From: Pseudomonadota bacterium
GTDB lineage: Bacteria > Desulfobacterota > Syntrophorhabdia > Syntrophorhabdales > Syntrophorhabdaceae
Length of the DNA: 38,557 bases
Assembly: GCA_026388255.1 (NCBI GenBank)
Contig: JAPLKC010000118.1
Coordinates: 1 to 38,557, forward strand
Direction of reading: 5' to 3'
Shown: one piece after another, positions 15,467-24,649 of the stretch
Numbering within the stretch: position 1 is the first letter of the stretch
How the letters are laid out: each line of letters opens with the position of its first letter
The notes under the pieces: generated by a model
The model's input: only the letters and a program-made list of their open reading frames with translations
Database searches by the model: none
Told to the model about the DNA's origin: nothing
Position numbers and translations under genes: made by a program

Positions 15467-17329
15467 TTAATCGATCCCATGTAAATCCTTCGCATCAACC
15501 TTCTCCGGCCATTCCGGTTGCTTCACTTTATCAAAAATGAAATTGCCCAAGACAAGAAAATCCATTTCTGTCCGCATAAAGCACCTGTATGCATCCTCAG
15601 GGCTGCATACGATGGGCTCTCCACGAACATTAAAGCTTGTATTGACAATCACCCCGTAGCCTGTTCTCTCTTTAAACTTTTCAATCAACTGCCAGTATAG
15701 AGGGTTCGTATCCCTGTGAACCGTCTGGAGTCTTGCAGAATAATCGATATGGGTAATAGCCGGGAGGTCAGAACGCAGATAGTAAAGCTTATCTCTCCAC
15801 GGCAGGGAATGGTAGCCATCAGGAAGGGGCTTTCTCCTCTCCGGTTTCACATCGGCTATGAGAAGCATATAGGGCGATGATTTCTTAAAATCGAAGTATT
15901 CATCTACGTCTTCGATAAGAACAGAGGGGGCAAAAGGCCTGAAACCTTCCCTGAACTTTATCTTCAAATTGAGCTTTTTCTGTATGTCAGGCTTCCTGGC
16001 ATCCGAAATGATGCTTCTGTTTCCCAACGCCCTGGGACCCCACTCCATTTTCCCCTGAAACCAGCCGACAACTTTCCCTTCATCTAACAATTCTGCAACC
16101 CTCAGGCATAATGCATCAGCATCGTTGAAGTATGTTGAAACACCCTTATATCTTTTCTCTGTCAACTGTATGTCGAGGTCAGAGAACTGCGGGCCCAAGT
16201 ATGAACCCTTCATCTTATCGGTTATGCCATCTGCCGCACGGGGCTTATCAAAATAAATATGATATGCACAATAAGCCGCCCCGAGTGCTCCGCCTGCGTC
16301 GCCTGCGGCAGGCTGGATCCACACATCGTCGAAAAGGCCTTCTTTCAACAATTTTCCATTTGCAACACAATTAAGGGCAACACCACCGGCAAGACAAAGA
16401 TGCCTGGACCCCGTGAGCCTTTTCGCCTCAGCAGCCATCTTTATCAATGTTTCTTCCGTCACCTTTTGGATGGCAAGCGCCAGGTCACAGTGCTCTGCCA
16501 GAAGCTCACCTTCCGGTTTCCTGAGAGGGAACCCGAATAAATCATTCCATTTCTCATCATTGACCATCCTCAAGCCCGTTGCATAATCAAAGTAATCCTG
16601 GTTGAGCCAGATTGACCCGTCATCGCTTATGTCAACAAGGTACTCCTTTATAGTTTTTATATAATGGCCGACCCGCTCAGATTCCGGGTCACCGTAAGGG
16701 GCAAGGCCCATAAGCTTATACTCGCCCGAATTTACCTTAAACCCGAGGTAATAGGTAAATGCGGTATATAAAAGGCCGACAGAGTGTGGAAATTTAAGTT
16801 CTTTCAGAATTTTGATCCTGTTCCCTTTTCCGTGGCAGATAGAAGCAGTCGCCCATTCCCCCACACCATCAATCGTTAAAATTGCCGATTCATCAAAAGG
16901 GGAAGGGAAAAACGCGCTTCCTGCATGAGACAGGTGATGTTCCGGGAAGAGCAGCTTAATCTTGTTCCGGTCGAAGCTGCCTATTGATGAAAGTTCATCA
17001 TTAATAAGCTTTTTCAGCATCACCTTTTCTTTAATCCATACCGGTATCGCTGAAATAAAGGATTTTAAACCCCTTGGCGCAAAGGCATAGTATGTTTCAA
17101 GCAACCGCTCGAATTTCAGGAGTGGCTTATCGTAAAACACCACTGCATCAAGCTCATCAACGGTAATCCCTTCATTAGTAAGACAGTACTTTATCGCGTT
17201 GGATGGAAAAGAAGGATCTTGCTTTTTTCTCGTAAAACGCTCTTCCTGCGCAGCAGCAAGTATCTCGTCATCCTTCAGAATAACCGCCGCTGAATCATGA
17301 TAATAAGCTGAAATCCCTAAAATATACAT
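15467..17329 (-). CDS. Carbamoyltransferase (NodU/CmcH/TobZ family)
   Basis: A 620-residue protein from the ATG at 17329 (MYILGISAYYHDSAAVI), the conserved family start; an upstream in-frame start would add 14 unrelated residues. The N-terminal kinase-like domain shows EERFTRKKQD, HHLSHAGSAFFPSPFDE, and GGVALNCVANGKL. The C-terminal YrdC-like part shows EWGPRALGNRSII and FRPFAPSVL. The family moves a carbamoyl group from carbamoyl phosphate, via an adenylate, to a hydroxyl of a sugar or antibiotic. With SxtJ and DUF5989 just downstream and a methyltransferase upstream, carbamoylation of the glycan or its precursor is likely. All blocks look intact. Confidence 0.93.
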   Translation of the reverse strand: MYILGISAYYHDSAAVILKDDEILAAAQEERFTRKKQDPSFPSNAIKYCLTNEGITVDELDAVVFYDKPLLKFERLLETYYAFAPRGLKSFISAIPVWIKEKVMLKKLINDELSSIGSFDRNKIKLLFPEHHLSHAGSAFFPSPFDESAILTIDGVGEWATASICHGKGNRIKILKELKFPHSVGLLYTAFTYYLGFKVNSGEYKLMGLAPYGDPESERVGHYIKTIKEYLVDISDDGSIWLNQDYFDYATGLRMVNDEKWNDLFGFPLRKPEGELLAEHCDLALAIQKVTEETLIKMAAEAKRLTGSRHLCLAGGVALNCVANGKLLKEGLFDDVWIQPAAGDAGGALGAAYCAYHIYFDKPRAADGITDKMKGSYLGPQFSDLDIQLTEKRYKGVSTYFNDADALCLRVAELLDEGKVVGWFQGKMEWGPRALGNRSIISDARKPDIQKKLNLKIKFREGFRPFAPSVLIEDVDEYFDFKKSSPYMLLIADVKPERRKPLPDGYHSLPWRDKLYYLRSDLPAITHIDYSARLQTVHRDTNPLYWQLIEKFKERTGYGVIVNTSFNVRGEPIVCSPEDAYRCFMRTEMDFLVLGNFIFDKVKQPEWPEKVDAKDLHGID

Positions 17330-17530
17330 AGTCTTCCGATAAGCCTGTTTCCTCTTCTTATATTCATTCACAAAGACAAAATGGAAATCTTTCGGATAGT
17401 GTCCCGCAGGGTTATAGTCAATCGAAAATGCAAGGGCTTCTCAGGACATATCTCGATGTATATACCACATTGGCTGCTTGATAGGAATTTGATTTTCAGT
17501 ATGAGGGCAAATGCGATACAAATAACCACA

Positions 17531-18334
17531 TTACCTTGTAACAACATGGTATGCAAGGCTTGATCCGGGGACAGAATATACCTTATGCCCGTGGGAGGCA
17601 AACTCGTGGAGCCATTTCGTTACCCCATTTACACCCATCCGGCCATAATCGTGCCAGAGAATAACTCCTCCCCTATGGACACATCGTAGTGCATTAGCTG
17701 TGTCTGATTTTACATACTCATAGGAGTGGGCACCATCTATGAAAAACAAATCGATTTTATCATGAAACGAACCATAGTCATACGTAGCGCTGTCACCAAT
17801 AAGACAATGAATTTTACTATGGTATGATGTACCTTCAAAACAGAGTCTTTTTGTCATGGAATGAACTTTTTGATGCGCCTCATCAATGCATGTCACGTTT
17901 AATGAGGAAACCAGAGATCCGTCAGGCGGCAGGTCCAATGTATATATCTCGGCATCATCTTCTGTGTTCATGGCAAAATGAATGGCACTTACCCCCGTCA
18001 ATGTCCCAATTTCAAATATTCTTTTTGCATTTATGGCTTTCGCAAGAATACACAACGTTATAAAATCCTTCGTATATGATGAATCAGTCCCCCAAAAATG
18101 GGAGGTTGTATCTACTTTGATCTCGTATTTTCCTTCGTTACCAAATATCTGGTTAGGATTCTTTTGTTCTAAACGACCCTTACCGGTTAATGTTTTATAA
18201 TGAAACAGAAGACTCGAAATTGTTTCAACAAGCTGCCTTGGCTCAGTAAGCAATTGCAGAGATATCAAATTACCACCAATAACGACATTCCGTAAAGCCA
18301 TAGAATAGGTCCTGAGTAGTTCTCGATAACTCAT
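17531..18334 (-). CDS. Class I SAM-dependent methyltransferase (CmcI/Methyltransf_24-like)
   Basis: A 267-residue protein with the SAM-binding motif IFEIGTLTGVSAIHFA near residue 112, YTLDLPPD at the end of strand 2, and DKIDLFFIDGAHSYEYV, where the DGAH forms a likely metal or catalytic site. HGG-like VHRGGVILWHDYG follows. It resembles the family used for O-methylation of small molecules and sugars. The gene lies upstream of the carbamoyltransferase; the two are separated by about 200 bases with no evident gene. Which sugar hydroxyl is methylated is unknown. Confidence 0.8.
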   Translation of the reverse strand: MSYRELLRTYSMALRNVVIGGNLISLQLLTEPRQLVETISSLLFHYKTLTGKGRLEQKNPNQIFGNEGKYEIKVDTTSHFWGTDSSYTKDFITLCILAKAINAKRIFEIGTLTGVSAIHFAMNTEDDAEIYTLDLPPDGSLVSSLNVTCIDEAHQKVHSMTKRLCFEGTSYHSKIHCLIGDSATYDYGSFHDKIDLFFIDGAHSYEYVKSDTANALRCVHRGGVILWHDYGRMGVNGVTKWLHEFASHGHKVYSVPGSSLAYHVVTR

Positions 18335-18401
18335 TCTTTTTCCATCCCAAAAAAGTTATGTGGCAACATGTCAATCTTAGTAAATAACGATAGTGTCCTA
18401 A

Positions 18402-19301
18402 TCATTCTGATGACTTATACGGCTGCCGTCTCAACATACCGGCATCGCTAAGGTCTTTCCCTTCAAAATGAATCACATATTCCCTATATGGTTCGTTGAC
18501 GTGAATCAGCCGTCCCGAAAGGCATACGGGCCGTTGCTCTGCCAAATAAAGGCACAATTCCGCCACTTTTTCCGGAGGGGTGCCGCCCTCAACATCGGTT
18601 GCAACGGCTTCCGCATAGGCCCTTTCCCCTGCCGCATCCTGACAGGCAAGCACTTCTTCGGTCATACGTGTCCGCACTGCCCCCGGTGCCACCGCATAGA
18701 CCTGAATCTTCCCCGGGCAAGCATTTCTCAATTCTTCATGAATCGTCTCCACCAGCCTCAGCACACCGGTTTTACTTGCCCCGTAGGCAGAAAAATTAGG
18801 GCGTGCATACGCAGCCCCGCCTCCGGAAAAAATAATGATCACGCCCCGCTGCGCCTTGAGCATCTGGCTAAGCCCTGCATGGCATACGTGAAAAACACCG
18901 GTTAGATTGGTGGTGGTGGCTTCGAACCATTTGTGAGGATCGTTTTTCCAAAGAGGTCCGATCGGCCCTTGCAGGGCGGCAGCGTTGACGATAACATCGA
19001 GGCCGCCGAAGTATTGTTCATGTTTCTCGATCACCCCCGTCACGCTTTCAAAAGAAGTCACATCAGCAACCTGCCCACGGACATTAGGCAGAGCCGTATC
19101 CCCCAATGTATGCCTTGCATCATCCGCGCCGCTCTGTTCAACCAACGCAGGTGTCACGCAGGTCAATTCCTGCACCGTGCATTCAACCTGCGTCAGCGTC
19201 CGGGAGGCAATAGTCACGCCGTAGCCGGAAGAAACAAGGAAATAGGCCACAACCCGACCGATCCCCCCGGAACCTCCAAAAATGATGGCTGATTTATGCA
19301 C
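18402..19301 (-). CDS. Short-chain dehydrogenase/reductase
   Basis: A 299-residue classical SDR starting at a GTG that overlaps the preceding TAG by one base. It carries GGSGGIG at 9-15, NAA at 106-108, catalytic S159 (FSGGG) and Y173xxxK177 (YGASK), and PGAVRT. The family reduces or oxidises a sugar or nucleotide-sugar carbonyl with NAD(P)H. It is translationally coupled to the GHMP kinase gene, which suggests they work on the same or consecutive intermediates. The stretch from 18402 to 20302 looks GC-richer by eye than the flanking genes, hinting at separate origin. Substrate unknown. Confidence 0.88.
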   Translation of the reverse strand: MHKSAIIFGGSGGIGRVVAYFLVSSGYGVTIASRTLTQVECTVQELTCVTPALVEQSGADDARHTLGDTALPNVRGQVADVTSFESVTGVIEKHEQYFGGLDVIVNAAALQGPIGPLWKNDPHKWFEATTTNLTGVFHVCHAGLSQMLKAQRGVIIIFSGGGAAYARPNFSAYGASKTGVLRLVETIHEELRNACPGKIQVYAVAPGAVRTRMTEEVLACQDAAGERAYAEAVATDVEGGTPPEKVAELCLYLAEQRPVCLSGRLIHVNEPYREYVIHFEGKDLSDAGMLRRQPYKSSE

Positions 19302-20302
19302 TACCTCACACCTTCCATAATGTTCATCAGGACTTTCGTCCCCTCGAAATCAAAGCGATAACGCATTTCCCGGAGGCCCAATTCCTTCATCTTCTCCCGG
19401 AATTTGGTCTGATGCTTTTCCACATAAAACACAAAGAACCCACCGCCTCCCGCACCGGAAATTTTCCCGCCCAAGGCACCGTTTTGCTTGGCAATGTCGT
19501 AAATTTCATCAAACCGCCTGTTGGACATCTTCGTAGATATTCGTTTCTTGTACAGCCAATGCTGATCAAACAGCAGCCCTACATCGGAGATATTACCGCT
19601 CTCCACGGCATCCAGGATCTTGTAACCCAATTCCTTGATGTAGTGCATGCTTTCCACCACATTCTTCTTTTCCTCCGTGGCTCCCCGGCCCTGTTCGGAA
19701 AGAATTGTATCCGCGCTCCGGGAGGTCCCCGTGTAAAACATGAGGATGCTGCGATTCAACTCATCCAGGATGCTATCGGTCACATTAGCGGCACGCACCG
19801 TCACTACCCCGTCTTTGCTAATCTCCAGCACCGTCAGGCCCCCAAAGGCGGCCATGTATTGATCCTGTTTGCCGATCGGTCTCCCTAAACGGTTAATTTC
19901 CAGATCACAGGACTGCTCCGCCAGTTCTTGAAGTGATATATATTGACGTTTCATCGATTGAAGGGCCTTCAGCAATCCTACAGCGTAACAACTCGATGAA
20001 CCCAAGCCGGTTCCCGAAGGCACATCGGCAATGGAAATAATCTCAATAGCATTCTCTATATCCATCATGCGCAGGGCTTCTTTGGCGATATCATGTTGCA
20101 GATCTTCCCGATGCTCCACTGTTTCAGACTTCGAATATTTGACCCGCACCATATCATCAACGATGGGACGATTAAGATTGATGTACATGTATTTATTGAT
20201 GGCTGCTGCAAATATAAAACCACCGTATTTGGAATAATAAGACGGTATATCCGTCCCGCCTCCACCCAAAGTAAAGCGGAATGGTGTTCTTGTAATAATC
20301 AT
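19301..20302 (-). CDS. GHMP-family sugar kinase, HddA-like (heptose 7-phosphate kinase)
   Basis: A 333-residue GHMP kinase. Motif 1 is RTPFRFTLGGGGTDIPSYY at 5-23, motif 2 PSGTGLGSSSC at 95-105, and motif 3 GGKISGAGGGGFF near the C-terminus. GGGGTD and DQYMAAFGG match HddA, the D-glycero-alpha-D-manno-heptose-7-phosphate 1-kinase of the GDP-heptose route. A GmhA-like isomerase and a nucleotidyltransferase sit elsewhere in this locus; no GmhB-type phosphatase gene is present, so that step would be met from outside. Fucose or other sugar kinases of the same family cannot be excluded. The start is one base after the acyltransferase stop. Confidence 0.85.
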   Translation of the reverse strand: MIITRTPFRFTLGGGGTDIPSYYSKYGGFIFAAAINKYMYINLNRPIVDDMVRVKYSKSETVEHREDLQHDIAKEALRMMDIENAIEIISIADVPSGTGLGSSSCYAVGLLKALQSMKRQYISLQELAEQSCDLEINRLGRPIGKQDQYMAAFGGLTVLEISKDGVVTVRAANVTDSILDELNRSILMFYTGTSRSADTILSEQGRGATEEKKNVVESMHYIKELGYKILDAVESGNISDVGLLFDQHWLYKKRISTKMSNRRFDEIYDIAKQNGALGGKISGAGGGGFFVFYVEKHQTKFREKMKELGLREMRYRFDFEGTKVLMNIMEGVR

Positions 20303-20899
20303 TTAAGCACCTTTCTGCATTAATTTACATTCTGTTTTGGAAATAGAATACATGCGCCTGCATGTACAGGTCACCATACTAATTGAACCATCACTGCCCG
20401 GCAACTTCAACCCGCAGACACACATCCAAGCCTGCCATCTTGCCGGATTTCCAATTACAAGTGTATGGTTTAACACATTTTTTGTCACAACTGCTCCGGC
20501 ACCCACCGTAGCATAGGCACCGATTTTAACCCCGGGTACAATTACAGCGCCAGCCCCAATACTGGCTCCGCGCTCAATAATAATTGGCTCGTATTGTTTC
20601 GGAAAACCTGAACGAGGAAACCTTTCATTGGTGAATACAGCTTGAGGACCGAGGAAAGCATCATCGGCGACGCTGATTCCATTCCACAGAGATATGCCAT
20701 TCTTGACGACAACTCTATTCCCTATTTCGACGCCATTTTCTATAAAGCAATGTTCTCCAATATTGCAGCCCTCTCCAATGACAACATCTTCTTGAACATG
20801 GGACCAACCCCAGATGCGTGTTCCTGCCCCCACTCGGTTTGTTTCGACAATAGCAAGAGGATGGATATAAACTGAAGTTGAAGCGTCAGAGTGACTCAC
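20303..20899 (-). CDS. Left-handed beta-helix sugar N-acyltransferase
   Basis: A 198-residue protein with hexapeptide repeats (IGEGCNIGEHCFIENGVEIG and more), the fold of sugar O/N-acetyltransferases such as WlbB, FdtC or PglD. A C-terminal CVCG...CTC cysteine pattern resembles the zinc-like finger at the end of WlbB-type enzymes. It starts at a GTG inside the stop region of the upstream Gfo/Idh gene (overlap GTGA, 20896-20899). With the upstream aminotransferase and dehydrogenase it probably acylates a nucleotide-linked amino sugar, using acetyl-CoA. The acyl group cannot be read from sequence. Confidence 0.88.
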   Translation of the reverse strand: MSHSDASTSVYIHPLAIVETNRVGAGTRIWGWSHVQEDVVIGEGCNIGEHCFIENGVEIGNRVVVKNGISLWNGISVADDAFLGPQAVFTNERFPRSGFPKQYEPIIIERGASIGAGAVIVPGVKIGAYATVGAGAVVTKNVLNHTLVIGNPARWQAWMCVCGLKLPGSDGSISMVTCTCRRMYSISKTECKLMQKGA

Positions 20900-21867
20900 C
20901 GAACCCCTCGGGATAAATCCTGGACTGCATTGAGACTTTTCATGACTTTGAGCATATATTGTCCGTCAGTGAATGGCTGCTGCCGTTTTTCAACACATTT
21001 GACAAAATGATCAGCAACCATAAAAAGAGGCTCTCCATTTCCGTGATCGATAAATTCCTGTTTTTTTTCTTCTATCCAAAACAACTCTAATTTGTTTTCC
21101 TGTTTCAGATCATCATAAATCAATTGCTTTTCACCATCAGCAATCAACAGTTCGCGCCGTCTTTCAGGCAATGTCCAACTTAACCCTACATGGACTGGAA
21201 ATCGTTTGGTATCAAGCCTAATAAATGCGGTATCGCACAAATCATCGGAAAGCATATTAGCATGGTGAACAGAAATAGGTTTGAATTCCTCATCAGGAAA
21301 CAAGTAATTGAGAATAGCCATGTCATGAAAGAAAAGGTCGTCGACTACATTTACATCGTTCTTAAGCATAGTGTTTTTCAGACGGCTTATATGGTGCATC
21401 CGAAGATCGTTTCCGTACCGCAAGGACTGCACAAATCTTATATTGTCGAAAAGGCCCCCATCAAGGAGTGTCTTTACCTTTCGCACAGGATCACTGTACA
21501 CGAAGGTAGAATCCATCATGAAAATTCTATTCCCTGCTTGAGCAATTTCTGTAAGTTCTTCCAGTTCCCCGATAGTCTGTGTTGGCGGTTTAGTTAGCAA
21601 CACATCCTTCCCCGAAAGTAAGGATTGCTTTGCTAACTCAAAGTGTGTTGGAGGAGGAGTTGCCACAACAACTGCGGTAATATTTTTATCAGCAATAACT
21701 TTATCGTAACCTGCGAAACATTTCACGGAGAATGTTTTAAAAATTTCCTCTCTGCATGCCTGAGAATGGTCTACGCCGATTACTTGAGCAATTTGAGTAT
21801 GGTTATGAAAATTGCGAAGTAATTTTGAACCCCACCAGCCAAGCCCCAATATCGAAATATTAAACAT
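20896..21867 (-). CDS. Gfo/Idh/MocA-family oxidoreductase
   Basis: A 323-residue dehydrogenase with Rossmann motif LGLGWWGSKLL at 7-17, VVATPPPTHFELA, a catalytic-type lysine in LTKPPTQ (EKP in most relatives), and a downstream region with DLFFHDMAIL, which holds the family's usual Asp/His. Members oxidise C3 of UDP-GlcNAcA (WlbA) or similar nucleotide sugars. It overlaps the aminotransferase gene by 8 bases and the acyltransferase gene by 4, so all three are coupled. The set dehydrogenase, aminotransferase, acyltransferase is the standard way to make a 3-acylamino sugar. Confidence 0.88.
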   Translation of the reverse strand: MFNISILGLGWWGSKLLRNFHNHTQIAQVIGVDHSQACREEIFKTFSVKCFAGYDKVIADKNITAVVVATPPPTHFELAKQSLLSGKDVLLTKPPTQTIGELEELTEIAQAGNRIFMMDSTFVYSDPVRKVKTLLDGGLFDNIRFVQSLRYGNDLRMHHISRLKNTMLKNDVNVVDDLFFHDMAILNYLFPDEEFKPISVHHANMLSDDLCDTAFIRLDTKRFPVHVGLSWTLPERRRELLIADGEKQLIYDDLKQENKLELFWIEEKKQEFIDHGNGEPLFMVADHFVKCVEKRQQPFTDGQYMLKVMKSLNAVQDLSRGVR

Positions 21868-22472
21868 GACTATTCCCTTTTAAGGCATAGAAATCATTAA
21901 TTTTTTTTGTTACATATTGTATCTGCTCTTCCGTAAGTTCCGGAAACATTGGCAAAGATAGGATTTCGCCTGCCAATTTTTCGGCCACCGGAAAATCACC
22001 CTTATGATAACCAAGATGCGAATACGCCCTCTGAAGATGCAAGGGTATGGGATAATGCAATCCAACAGCAACACCTTGTTGTTCCAGAAACTCTTTCAGT
22101 TCATCACGACGTTTACACCGGACAACGTATAAATGGTACGAGTGAGTCCTGCCTTCCTTAACTCTCGGGGTTATGATTTCGTCAACATCTTTAAGCAATT
22201 CATCATACAAAGCTGCATGTCCCTGCCGCAATTTCGTCCATGCTTCAATGTATTTCAACTTTATACTTAGCACTGCTCCCTGTATCGCTTCCATTCTGTA
22301 GTTATGGCCAACTGTATCGTGAACGTAACGTCTCGCCGAGCCGTGATCATGAATTTGGACCATCTTAGCGTAAAGCTCATCATCGTTTGTTACGGTTGCC
22401 CCTGCTTCCCCATATGCCCCAAGATTCTTCCCCGGAAAGAAGCTGAAAGCCCCGGCATCACCTGCGGCCCCT

Positions 22473-22506
22473 GCCATTTGCCATTTGCCATTTGCCATTT
22501 GCCATG
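22473..22506. repeat. 7-bp repeat gccattt inside the aminotransferase gene
   Basis: Four exact copies of gccattt plus gccatg, translated as AAWQMANGKWQMAG next to the PLP-site region; in frame on the minus strand. Confidence 0.92.
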
Positions 22507-22622
22507 CTGCCAAATGTGCCTGACAGGCATCTTCTATAACTTTTAGATTATTTTCTTTAGCTAAATAAATAATATTAATCATATCGGCTGGTTGACCATA
22601 GAGATGGACGGGAATTAAAGCC

Positions 22623-22657
22623 GTGAATCGTGAATCGTGAATCGTGAATCGTGATTC
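22623..22657. repeat. 7-bp repeat gtgaatc inside the aminotransferase gene
   Basis: Four exact copies of gtgaatc plus one gtgattc, translated as ESRFTIHDSRFT, between two core strands of the aminotransferase. Confidence 0.92.
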
Positions 22658-23077
22658 AAGGATCTCTCTTACTTTTGAGACATCTATATTAAAATATTCG
22701 TCGCAGTCAACAAAGACCGGTGTGGCGCCGCACAACGAGACGGCCTCTGAAGTAGCGATGAAGGTATTGACCGGAACAATGACTCGATCTCCGTGACCCA
22801 CACCTAATGCCCATAGCGCCAGGTGCAGCGAATCAGTTCCGGAGCTTGTCCCGATACAATATTTTGCGCCATGTAGTTTTGCAAACCCCTCTTCAAAAGC
22901 CTTTACATGGGGGTCCCATAATAAACATAGCGCTGTCTAAAACACCATGCACCGCCTCATCAACTTCCGCCTTAATATTTCTATACTGAATCTTCAGATC
23001 AACAAAAGGTACCTGCATCCTTATCTCCCTTGCCATGTTATTTATACTTTCCACCGTTCCAAAATCTGTAATTCGTA

Positions 23078-23095
23078 CGCAGGTTAAAACCTGCG
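23078..23095. repeat. 18-bp REP-like palindrome, second copy
   Basis: Perfect inverted repeat cgcaggtt-aa-aacctgcg followed by gctacc. Compared with 4270-4287 the two stem changes are compensatory. It holds the TAA stop of the sugar-phosphate transferase, and could act as a 3' end hairpin, although no T-run follows on the minus strand. Confidence 0.8.
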
Positions 23096-24649
23096 GCTAC
23101 CCGCCTTTCTCCTTGCCCCTTTATCCTTTGTCCTTTTACCTTTACCGCTCACCTTCATTCTGATATCTTCTTGCTTATCTATTATCCTGCTGCCCCTGCC
23201 AAACAGAACAACCGATACCGTTCTCAATAGAATTTCAAGATCAAAAAGAAGTGATTTGTTTTGGATGTAGTAAAGGTCAAGCATTACCATATCGTCATAG
23301 CTGACAGCGCTTCTCGCAAAAACCTGCCACACACCCGTTATTCCAGGCTTAACCGCAAAACGTTGTTTATGCCAGGGCTTATAGAATGAATATTCCTCGG
23401 GTGAGCAAAACCTAGGCCCTACAAGGCTCATTTCCCCTTTAAACACATTTATCAATTGAGGTAATTCATCAAACGAATATTTACGCAAAAATCGCCCCAC
23501 TCTGGTAATCCGCGATTCATCGTTTAAATAGTACTCATTCTGAACTTTACCCTGGATGAAGTTTTTCATAAACTCTGTGTGTTTTTTTCTTCCTTCATTA
23601 TATCTCTGACGGTCGAGGTCCCGTACTGCATGTTTATCAATCATGGTCCTGAATTTATACGTTAAAAACGTTCGGCCGCCTCGCCCTACCACTTCGCTTC
23701 TATAAAAGGTCGGCCCATGTGAATCCCTTTTAACAGCCAGAGCAATAATCAAAAATAAAGGGGTTGACAGCATTAGCAGAAAGCCTGAACCGGCTACATC
23801 AATAATGCGCTTTGCCGCACTTCGTACCACACCATTCTGTCCGGGAACAATCCGGTATGTTATAAGACCTCCAAATTCCTCCACCTGTAACTTCTCATAG
23901 ACTTTTAAAAATAGTTCAGAAATGACATGTATCACAACGCCGGCCGTTTTGCAGCGATCGATGATATCCAGCAGTTTCTCTTTTTCAATATTGCTTATTG
24001 CTATTATTATTTCTTTAACATTAAACGTCTTGACTAACTTTGCAATATTGTGGCTGGTACCCAGGACCTCTTTACCACAAAAATGCGTTCCAGCATGTTT
24101 GGTGTTGTCATCAACAAAGCCAACAATTTCAAAATAACTTTCAGGATTATTATCTAAGCAATTGCATATATCTCTACCGTGTATTCCCGCACCAACTATC
24201 AAAGCCTTTTTATTGATAATCCCTTTTCTTACAAACAAACAAAATATCCTCGGCAGAATTATTACCCGTGATATTATCATTAGTATAAAAGAAAAAAGAA
24301 ATCCCAAACCTATAGTAAGCCTACTATCTGCGATATATTCCGTTTTCATAAAAAAGATCATAAGAACAAAAACTACTAAACTGTAAACATAGCAATTGAG
24401 GATTGTTTGAATATGTACGAACGAATCCGTAAGAACCTGATACTTGTATAGACCTTTTAACTGAAAAGTAATTAAGAAAATAATTACAATTGTGAGGATG
24501 GAGGGTATAAAATAGACCGGGTAGGGCCTCGAATTATAATACATTCCCGAGGGAAACACGTACCAAAAGGTGAAGCTAAACCCAATAACGGTTATGGTTA
24601 TATCTAAAACCGCAAGCAATGTTTTATGTATTGAAAAAGGTGAGCGCAT
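23084..24649 (-). CDS. Polyprenyl-phosphate sugar-1-phosphate transferase (initiating glycosyltransferase)
   Basis: A 521-residue membrane protein. N-terminal transmembrane segments (about 10-140) are followed by a CoA-binding-like Rossmann region (KKALIVGAGIHGRDICNCL). The C-terminal bacterial sugar transferase domain has KRIIDVAGSGFLLMLSTPLF, TYKFRTM, SFDELPQLINVFKGEMSLVGPR and KPGITGVWQV. It starts the repeat unit by moving a sugar phosphate (galactose, glucose or a HexNAc type) from a UDP-sugar to undecaprenyl phosphate at the inner membrane. The last ~20 residues (GKGKRTKDKGARRKAGSRRF) are encoded by repeat DNA and a palindrome, so the tail is unlikely to be conserved. Coupled to the DUF354 gene upstream (1-base overlap). 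Confidence 0.93.
   Translation of the reverse strand: MRSPFSIHKTLLAVLDITITVIGFSFTFWYVFPSGMYYNSRPYPVYFIPSILTIVIIFLITFQLKGLYKYQVLTDSFVHIQTILNCYVYSLVVFVLMIFFMKTEYIADSRLTIGLGFLFSFILMIISRVIILPRIFCLFVRKGIINKKALIVGAGIHGRDICNCLDNNPESYFEIVGFVDDNTKHAGTHFCGKEVLGTSHNIAKLVKTFNVKEIIIAISNIEKEKLLDIIDRCKTAGVVIHVISELFLKVYEKLQVEEFGGLITYRIVPGQNGVVRSAAKRIIDVAGSGFLLMLSTPLFLIIALAVKRDSHGPTFYRSEVVGRGGRTFLTYKFRTMIDKHAVRDLDRQRYNEGRKKHTEFMKNFIQGKVQNEYYLNDESRITRVGRFLRKYSFDELPQLINVFKGEMSLVGPRFCSPEEYSFYKPWHKQRFAVKPGITGVWQVFARSAVSYDDMVMLDLYYIQNKSLLFDLEILLRTVSVVLFGRGSRIIDKQEDIRMKVSGKGKRTKDKGARRKAGSRRF

Larger units (their letters stand above)
21860..23018 (-). pseudogene. DegT/DnrJ/EryC1 aminotransferase with a one-base frameshift
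   Basis: The PLP-dependent sugar aminotransferase starts MQVPFVDLKIQYRNIKAEV at 23018, after a GGGAG ribosome-binding site. It reads to FIMGP and then shifts frame in a run of five G (22909-22913, five C on the coding strand). Removing one base restores HVKAFEEGFAKLHGAKYCIG, GTSSGTDSLHLAL and the rest, giving 385 residues. FSFFPGKNLGAYGEAG contains the PLP lysine, and FIATSEAV, DACQAHLAA and HSYHLYV are all present. Two repeat-encoded inserts interrupt it (22473-22506 and 22623-22657). It should aminate a keto sugar nucleotide made by the neighbouring Gfo/Idh enzyme. The slip could be a real mutation or a base-calling error. Confidence 0.88.

Noticed and set aside
17368-17601. Minus-strand open frame between methyltransferase and carbamoyltransferase
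   Set aside because: It overlaps the methyltransferase end in another frame and shows no domain or membrane pattern beyond chance.
23078-23095. Palindrome as rho-independent terminator
   Set aside because: No T-run follows the stem on the transcribed strand, and the second copy lies inside a gene.
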